Below, piece after piece: positions 5,418-6,263 of a DNA stretch of 6,263 bases. Positions within the stretch are counted from its first letter, which is position 1; each line of letters begins with the position of its first letter. The stretch comes from Firmicutes bacterium UBA6226 (GTDB lineage Bacteria > Bacillota_A > Clostridia > Peptostreptococcales > Acidaminobacteraceae), in NCBI GenBank assembly GCA_002441045.1, contig DJWQ01000131.1:1-6263 (forward strand), written 5' to 3'. Both the position numbers and the translations under genes were made by a program. The notes under the pieces are model-generated. The model did not search any database and was not told the origin of the DNA. It saw only the letters and a list, made by a program, of their open reading frames with translations.

Positions 5418-5441
5418 ACTCTCACTAGATTTTTTAGACAT
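5388..5441 (-). CDS. 17-aa leader peptide upstream of RNHCP-rsgA
   Basis: The frame ATG-TAA encodes MSKKSSESATVRGTCIK. It has the best ribosome binding site in this stretch, AAAGGAG (5455-5449), 7 bases before the ATG. It begins about 62 bases after the inferred transcript start and ends 50 bases before the TTG of the RNHCP gene. Codons 9-12 (GCA ACA GTC CGG) make up segment 1 of the hairpin and codons 12-15 make up segment 2. A ribosome paused around codons 8-10 would therefore open hairpin 1:2. The last codons include CGG, GGG and ATA, often rare in AT-rich Firmicutes. The length and placement match leaders of erm-type attenuators, but the peptide does not match any leader I recognise. Confidence 0.6.
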   Translation of the reverse strand: MSKKSSESATVRGTCIK

Positions 5442-5509
5442 AAAAGTTCTCCTTTCCAATATTTAAAGATTCGTTTTTTTAAGATAAAGTTTACCCATGA
5501 CGCAATTTA

Positions 5510-5518
5510 ATTATAGCA
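5510..5518 (-). promoter_or_regulatory. Extended -10 promoter of the leader-RNHCP-rsgA operon
   Basis: TGCTATAAT on the minus strand is a perfect extended -10 element (TGn plus TATAAT). No good -35 is present at 16-18 bases upstream, which extended -10 promoters tolerate. The inferred start is near 5503, giving an untranslated region of about 166 bases before the RNHCP gene. Confidence 0.6.
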
Positions 5519-5525
5519 AATATTC

Positions 5526-5542
5526 TAACAATTTATATGTTA
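5526..5542. promoter_or_regulatory. Small dyad overlapping the -35 region of the leader promoter
   Basis: TAACA ATTTATA TGTTA is a 5-bp inverted repeat centred about 31 bases upstream of the inferred transcript start. It could be a repressor site, but short dyads are common in such AT-rich DNA. Confidence 0.25.
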
Positions 5543-5559
5543 AATTATTTTATCAATAT

Positions 5560-6210
5560 TTACCTGATTAACAACTCAATTAGCGGTTCAATCCGTGCTT
5601 CGACTCGTTCCCAGTCGATGAAAATATCCGGAAATACTTTTCCGCCCAAACTTTTTAGACAGTTATCATTCAAAAGGCCAAAAACATCGGAACATGAATC
5701 GCCATATTCTGGTTTAATCTGTATCATCCCTAGTGATATGAGTGTCCTTGAAACTGGCTTTACAATAGTTTCCTGATAATAAGCAAGAACATCAGGAGTC
5801 TCTGTCATCCCCCCATGTCCAATAACAGTGAATGCCTTCCCATTAACTGGTGAGACAAAGTTCGAATCGCTAAGCCAAGTTGCATAAGTAATTTCGTTGA
5901 TTTTTTCAAAAATCGCTATAAGCTTTGAAGGTATTGGCGAATAATGCGGTACCACGAAAAGTATTCGATCGACTTGCTTAATTTGCTGCAGTACTTCATT
6001 GAAGTCAATGTCATAAACACAACTTTTCGTTTTCGAGCACTCACCACACAAATTGCACGGCTTTATATTATATTCACTTAACGACAAGAGTTCAACCTCA
6101 TTGTCGCTTTTCTGCTCAATACCACTTTTAACCCGTTTCAGTACATTATACGACACACTGTCATCATTTTTCTTTCTTGAATTTGATGCTGAAACGCAAA
6201 GAATCTTCAT
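5560..6210 (-). CDS. Iron-sulfur flavoprotein-like NAD(P)H-dependent oxidoreductase
   Basis: The 216-residue protein begins MKILCVSASNSRKKNDDSVS, the phosphate-binding loop and first strand of the flavodoxin-like NADPH-dependent FMN reductase fold. Cys52, Cys55, Cys58 and Cys64 form a compact CX2CX2CX5C cluster after the second strand. This is the 4Fe-4S site of the Isf-type iron-sulfur flavoproteins, electron carriers or reductases in anaerobes. RILFVVPHYSPIPSKLIAIFEKI (about 82-104) and FTVIGHGG (127-134) are the typical flavin-contact strands. The start is taken as ATG 6210, matching the family's N-terminus, with a G-rich GGGGG (6216-6220) as a modest Shine-Dalgarno; an in-frame ATG at 6222 and a TTG at 6231 are less likely. 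No co-directional partner is visible within 50 bases upstream, and no clear terminator follows. The physiological substrate cannot be told. Confidence 0.85.
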   Translation of the reverse strand: MKILCVSASNSRKKNDDSVSYNVLKRVKSGIEQKSDNEVELLSLSEYNIKPCNLCGECSKTKSCVYDIDFNEVLQQIKQVDRILFVVPHYSPIPSKLIAIFEKINEITYATWLSDSNFVSPVNGKAFTVIGHGGMTETPDVLAYYQETIVKPVSRTLISLGMIQIKPEYGDSCSDVFGLLNDNCLKSLGGKVFPDIFIDWERVEARIEPLIELLIR

Positions 6211-6263
6211 AGAGGCCCCCATAACTTGCAACCATAGATTAAGTAATTCACTTTCTCATTTTA

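Noticed and set aside
5465..5497. Second short frame (11 codons) upstream of the leader peptide
   Set aside because: An ATG at about 5497 opens a tiny frame but has no Shine-Dalgarno, unlike the 5441 leader.
5537..5776. 79-aa plus-strand frame
   Set aside because: It is antisense to the flavoprotein gene and has no ribosome binding site.
6211..6231. TTG 6231 or ATG 6222 as start of the flavoprotein gene
   Set aside because: Neither has a Shine-Dalgarno. ATG 6210 gives the canonical MKILxxSxS beginning, preceded by a G-rich site.

Overview
The window is AT-rich and has strong GGAGG-type ribosome binding sites, several TTG/GTG starts, hairpin terminators and protein families common in Firmicutes (PAP2, TIGR03905-type TSCPD, RNHCP, RsgA). 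It looks like chromosomal DNA of a low-GC Firmicute, probably a clostridial relative; the species cannot be fixed from the sequence. I see no mobile element, tRNA, rRNA or CRISPR array.

Layout. Bases 1-248 (-) hold the start of a PAP2-type membrane phosphatase that runs off the left edge. It is divergent from an 83-aa two-helix membrane protein (336-587, +). A bidirectional terminator (610-652) separates that gene from a 79-aa TSCPD-domain protein (674-913, -), which has its own promoter. A possible 31-aa single-helix membrane peptide (993-1088, -) follows a 429-aa LuxR-type regulator (1121-2410, -). The regulator is divergent from a membrane-anchored alpha/beta hydrolase (2581-3783, +), and the 170-bp gap between them carries two abutting perfect dyads. 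Two back-to-back terminators (3799-3850 and 3853-3889) close the converging hydrolase and rsgA units. A minus-strand operon then encodes a 17-codon leader peptide (5388-5441), an RNHCP zinc protein (4945-5337) and the GTPase RsgA (3900-4955). The last gene is an iron-sulfur flavoprotein-like oxidoreductase (5560-6210, -). No gene-free stretch exceeds about 210 bases.

The most interesting region is 5345-5441. The leader has an excellent ribosome binding site, and the RNA after it can fold in two mutually exclusive ways. In one fold, leader hairpin 1:2 leaves segment 3 free to pair with the Shine-Dalgarno of the RNHCP gene. In the other, 2:3 pairing (10 consecutive pairs) frees it. This is the architecture of ermC-type translational attenuation, here placed before an RNHCP-RsgA pair, whose GTPase belongs to a 30S-subunit maturation family. 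The inferred logic is that a stalled ribosome switches on a ribosome-maturation factor.

The second interesting region is the regulator/hydrolase pair. A MalT-like regulator without its ATPase domain sits divergently to a membrane hydrolase, and each predicted promoter has one dyad about 40 bp upstream of its inferred start site. This suggests a self-contained regulatory module with an unknown signal.
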